Origin: Mucilaginibacter sp.
Lineage (GTDB): Bacteria > Bacteroidota > Bacteroidia > Sphingobacteriales > Sphingobacteriaceae
Assembly (NCBI RefSeq): GCF_025362475.1
Contig: NZ_JANYGH010000033.1
Span: 26,083 to 90,082, forward strand
Direction: 5' to 3'
Length of the DNA: 64,000 bases
Positions 62,059 through 64,000 of this stretch are shown one piece after another. Both the position numbers and the translations under genes were made by a program. Every line of letters starts with the position of its first letter. Positions within the stretch are counted from its first letter, which is position 1. The notes under the pieces were generated by a model. It worked only from the letters and a program-made list of their open reading frames with translations. It had not been told where the DNA came from and made no database searches.

Positions 62059-62400
62059 TTATGCAGTAGCTTTTGAGTGCCTTAGCTCTTCAAATAGCTC
62101 TATCACCTTCTTTTGCAGATCGATAACTTCAGTTTCGCGATCCATTAAGCGTTTGTTGACAGATTCCAGTTCGTTTACAAATTTCTGATCCTGTTCGGCA
62201 TCATTAAATGTAAGTAACTGAACTACTGTCATTTCAAATAAAGTGGCAATTTGCTCAAGCCTTGATAAGTTAATATCGGTAATTCCCGTCTCAATTTTTG
62301 AGAATGCAGGAATGGAAATATCTAACCGCTTTGCAACATCTTCCTGGCTCCACCCTTTTTGATGACGTAGCAGTCTGATTTTTTTTCCAAGTGTTTTCAT
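62059..62400 (-). CDS. XRE-family HTH protein
   Basis: A 113-residue DNA-binding protein. The N-terminal Cro/C1-type helix-turn-helix (about residues 4-60) reads GKKIRLLRHQKGWSQEDVAKRLDIS, here split as KKIRLLRHQKGWSQEDVAKR and LDISIPAFSKIETGITDIN. The C-terminal part (about 75-110) is a predicted coiled coil (FVNELESVNKRLMDRETEV) that should dimerise it. I chose the ATG at 62400; a TTG 30 nt upstream is possible. This short HTH plus coiled-coil type is common in Bacteroidota. Targets unknown. Confidence 0.88.
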   Translation of the reverse strand: MKTLGKKIRLLRHQKGWSQEDVAKRLDISIPAFSKIETGITDINLSRLEQIATLFEMTVVQLLTFNDAEQDQKFVNELESVNKRLMDRETEVIDLQKKVIELFEELRHSKATA

Positions 62401-62610
62401 GTGATCTGTATAATAGTAAAGGTTTCGCAAAAGTTAATTACTTTGCAATAATATTTATTATCACGCTAATTATCAACTAATTTGCATAATATTTTATTAA
62501 AACGGTCAGGCAAACAAAACAATTGGTAATTAGCTGTATTAAAGCGAGGTAAATAAACGGCAGTGCGACCTCTCATGCCCATTATCTCCATAATCAGGGG
62601 TATATCACAA

Positions 62611-62635
62611 AACTGTAATAAATAAAATAACAGTT
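62611..62635. promoter_or_regulatory. Rrf2-type operator 1
   Basis: AACTGTAAT and ATAACAGTT arms around a 7-nt spacer; the core CTGTAAT-N7-ATAACAG fits the two further sites at 62676 and 63121. It overlaps or precedes the -33 region of the regulator gene. Confidence 0.6.
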
Positions 62636-62642
62636 AAAAATG

Positions 62643-62673
62643 TTTGGATTTAATTTTACCATGCGTATCTTTG
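62643..62673 (+). promoter_or_regulatory. Promoter of the Rrf2 gene
   Basis: TTTG at 62643-62646, a 19-nt spacer and TATCTTTG at 62666-62673 match the consensus. The promoter is flanked by operators 1 and 2. Confidence 0.75.
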
Positions 62674-62675
62674 TA

Positions 62676-62696
62676 CTGTAATAATTAAAATTACAG
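62676..62696. promoter_or_regulatory. Rrf2-type operator 2
   Basis: CTGTAAT-N7-ATTACAG, a perfect 7-bp dyad starting 2 nt after the -7 box and ending at the base before the ATG. Binding would block both transcription initiation and, if leader-bound, nothing else; autoregulation is likely. Confidence 0.75.
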
Positions 62697-63104
62697 ATGA
62701 ACGGACAATTTCAGATAGCGGTGCATATACTTACCCTGCTCAGCAAGCAGCCGGATGAGCTATTATCATCCGATTATATTGCCGGCAGCATCAATATAAA
62801 CCCGGTACTTGTACGTAAAGAGATCAGCAACCTGCGGAAATATGGCCTCATTGATAGCAAAGAAGGCAAAGCAGGCGGTTATACCCTGGGCTTACCAGCT
62901 CAAAAAATATTGCTGAGCGATGTTTACAGAGCAGTAAAAGTGCAACCTGCTTTAGGGCAGGCAAAAAACAAGCCTAATCCCAATTGCCCGGTAGGTAAGC
63001 AAATTAGCCAACATTTGGATGCCTTGGCCGATGAGGTTGACGTTACCATCTTTAATAAATTAAATACCATTACCCTGGCCGATTTTAGCGGTAAATTCAA
63101 TTAA
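62697..63104 (+). CDS. Rrf2-family transcriptional regulator
   Basis: A 135-residue Rrf2 protein. The winged-helix domain (about residues 5-65) has QIAVHILTLLSKQPDELLSS, INPVLVRKEISNLRKYGLI and the wing GKAGGYTLG. The family's three-Cys iron-sulphur ligand set is absent; only one Cys (NCPVG, about residue 99) remains, which points to the YwnA-like redox or electrophile-sensing subgroup rather than IscR or NsrR. Two matching operators flank its promoter and a third precedes the next gene, an NAD(P)H-binding protein 54 nt downstream. So it very likely controls both. Confidence 0.9.
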   Translation: MNGQFQIAVHILTLLSKQPDELLSSDYIAGSININPVLVRKEISNLRKYGLIDSKEGKAGGYTLGLPAQKILLSDVYRAVKVQPALGQAKNKPNPNCPVGKQISQHLDALADEVDVTIFNKLNTITLADFSGKFN

Positions 63105-63120
63105 AAAAATTTAAACAAAA

Positions 63121-63141
63121 CTGTAACAAATTTAATTACAA
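63121..63141. promoter_or_regulatory. Rrf2-type operator 3
   Basis: CTGTAAC-N7-ATTACAA, two mismatches from the perfect site at 62676 and with the same spacing. It lies 17 nt before the ATG of the NAD(P)H-binding gene. Confidence 0.65.
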
Positions 63142-63158
63142 TATAAAAACAAACAATT

Positions 63159-63803
63159 ATGAAATTAGCATTAATAGGTGCCACAGGCTTTGTAGGCAAA
63201 GCTGTATTAAACGAAGCATTACAACGCGGTTATGATGTAACAGCTATAGCACGCGACCCGAAAAAGGTAGAAACAGCAAGTGATAAATTAACACTTAAAG
63301 CTGCCGATGTATTGGATACAGAGTCCCTTGCTGTTGCGCTTAAAGGCCATGACGCTGTAGTGAGTGCGTACAATGCCGGCTGGACCAACCCCAACCTTTA
63401 CGATGATTTTGTAAAAGGCTCAGAGGCTATCCAGCAGGCTGTAAAGCAAGCCGGCGTTAAACGCTTATTAGTTGTTGGCGGCGCAGGCAGTTTATATGCT
63501 GCTCCGGGATTGCAACTGGTAGATTCGCCACAATTCCCTGCCGAGTGGAAAGCCGGCGCTACAGGCGCCCGTGATTACCTTAACACCCTTAAGAAGGAAA
63601 CTGAACTCGACTGGACATTTTTGAGCCCGGCTATCAACCTGCACCCAGGTAAACGCACAGGCAAATTCCGTTTAGGCACTGAAGAGCCGGTATTTAATGA
63701 AAAAGGTGTACACGAAATATCTGTGGAAGACCTGGCAGTTGCAATTTTGGACGAATTGGAGAATAACCAATTTGTAAAAAGAAGATTTACGGTGGGGTAT
63801 TAA
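63159..63803 (+). CDS. NAD(P)H-binding protein (YwnB/NmrA-like)
   Basis: A 214-residue Rossmann-fold protein of the atypical SDR type. The dinucleotide motif GATGFVG lies at residues 8-14, ARDPKKV follows the second strand (NADPH preference likely), and VVGGAGSLY marks the fourth strand. The YxxxK pair of classical SDRs is not present, as in NmrA-like and YwnB-like proteins, some of which act as quinone or flavin reductases or as redox sensors. It lies 54 nt after an Rrf2 regulator and behind a matching operator. In Bacillus the YwnA/YwnB pair is similar, which supports the assignment by context. Confidence 0.87.
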   Translation: MKLALIGATGFVGKAVLNEALQRGYDVTAIARDPKKVETASDKLTLKAADVLDTESLAVALKGHDAVVSAYNAGWTNPNLYDDFVKGSEAIQQAVKQAGVKRLLVVGGAGSLYAAPGLQLVDSPQFPAEWKAGATGARDYLNTLKKETELDWTFLSPAINLHPGKRTGKFRLGTEEPVFNEKGVHEISVEDLAVAILDELENNQFVKRRFTVGY

Positions 63804-63855
63804 ATATAAAAATTCCATTGTGCAGCTTTGAATCTGCCAATACTCCAAAAAGTTA

Positions 63856-63951
63856 CGTCATTGCGAGGTACAAAGCAATCTGTTTGCTATACAGAGCGGC
63901 TGGCATAGTCGACCTGCCTGTGTAGAGATTGCTTTGTACCTCGCAATGGCG
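63856..63951. repeat. 96-bp inverted-repeat element
   Basis: Arms of 26 nt (63856-63881 and 63926-63951; starting CGTCATTGCGAGGTACAAAG) match at 25 positions around a 44-nt loop. Size and layout match the 94-bp elements at 14907 and 38641, and the first ten bases match the outer arms at 38583. Confidence 0.85.
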
Positions 63952-64000
63952 TTATATTATCTTACTTTATAAACTTAGCCGCAACCCAATCCTTATCTTT

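Noticed and set aside
1..64000. CRISPR arrays, tRNA or rRNA genes, prophage, defence islands
   Set aside because: I looked for regularly spaced direct repeats, cloverleaf-like segments, rRNA motifs, integrases, restriction or toxin-antitoxin genes and found none; the DUF559 domain is the only nuclease-like element.

Overview
The window looks like chromosomal DNA of a Bacteroidota member, most likely Sphingobacteriaceae (Mucilaginibacter/Pedobacter-like). The signs are: promoters of the Bacteroidota type (TTTG about 19-24 nt upstream of TAnnTTTG) in front of many genes; a type IX secretion CHU_C sorting domain; DUF6377, DUF2264, DUF763 and ThuA/glucose-dehydrogenase proteins; futalosine-type menaquinone synthesis; a bifunctional HisB and a fused HisIE; and almost no Shine-Dalgarno signals. 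No rRNA, tRNA, CRISPR array, prophage or complete transposase was seen. The taxonomic call is inference from gene content.

Layout. 0-9 kb: mixed accessory genes (edge-truncated DUF6377-type regulator, RRM protein, DUF2264 protein, seven-haem cytochrome lipoprotein, divergent HxlR/SDR locus, AI-2E family permease). 9-15 kb: phosphosugar mutase, an SDR/TetR pair under two matching operators, an SF1 helicase and a cluster of palindromic repeats. 15-22 kb: a secreted CHU_C protein and a three-gene minus-strand operon (ThuA/GSDH/PKD/cytochrome fusion plus two TIM-barrel epimerases). 22-33 kb: hydrolase, acyl-CoA ligase, DUF763, DUF4142, and gltD/gltB for ammonium assimilation. 33.8-36 kb: GmhB-like phosphatase and a large membrane protein. 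36.2-44.4 kb: a complete histidine operon hisL-G-D-C-B-H-A-F-IE. 44.5-64 kb: WD40, NlpC/P60, ferredoxin/acyl-CoA reductase, FtsE, GrpE-DnaJ, sialidase-like, ABC exporter, Ppx/GppA, M1 peptidase, MqnC, ScpB, GNAT-like, XRE, and an Rrf2/NAD(P)H-binding pair.

Most notable. (1) hisF has no start codon of its own: it is fused in frame behind a DUF559 endonuclease-like domain that sits in a 428-bp cassette bounded by GC-rich inverted repeats. (2) The his operon is preceded by a promoter and a 19-codon leader peptide with seven His codons, overlapped by a perfect hairpin, so attenuation-type control is likely, although no classical terminator is visible. (3) Three regulator loci show matching operators that can be read directly: TetR (two sites, 17/20 identical), Rrf2 (three CTGTAAT-N7-ATTACAG-like sites) and a candidate HxlR dyad.

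(4) Between about 36 and 60 kb nearly every long gap inside or between operons is filled by a quasi-palindrome built from short repeated words. Each gap has its own word set but the architecture is the same. Separately, two near-identical 94-bp elements with perfect 28-bp arms (14.9 and 38.6 kb) and a 96-bp relative at the right end are dispersed MITE/REP-like repeats. (5) Several genes have the -7 box only 3-6 nt before the ATG, which suggests leaderless mRNAs.
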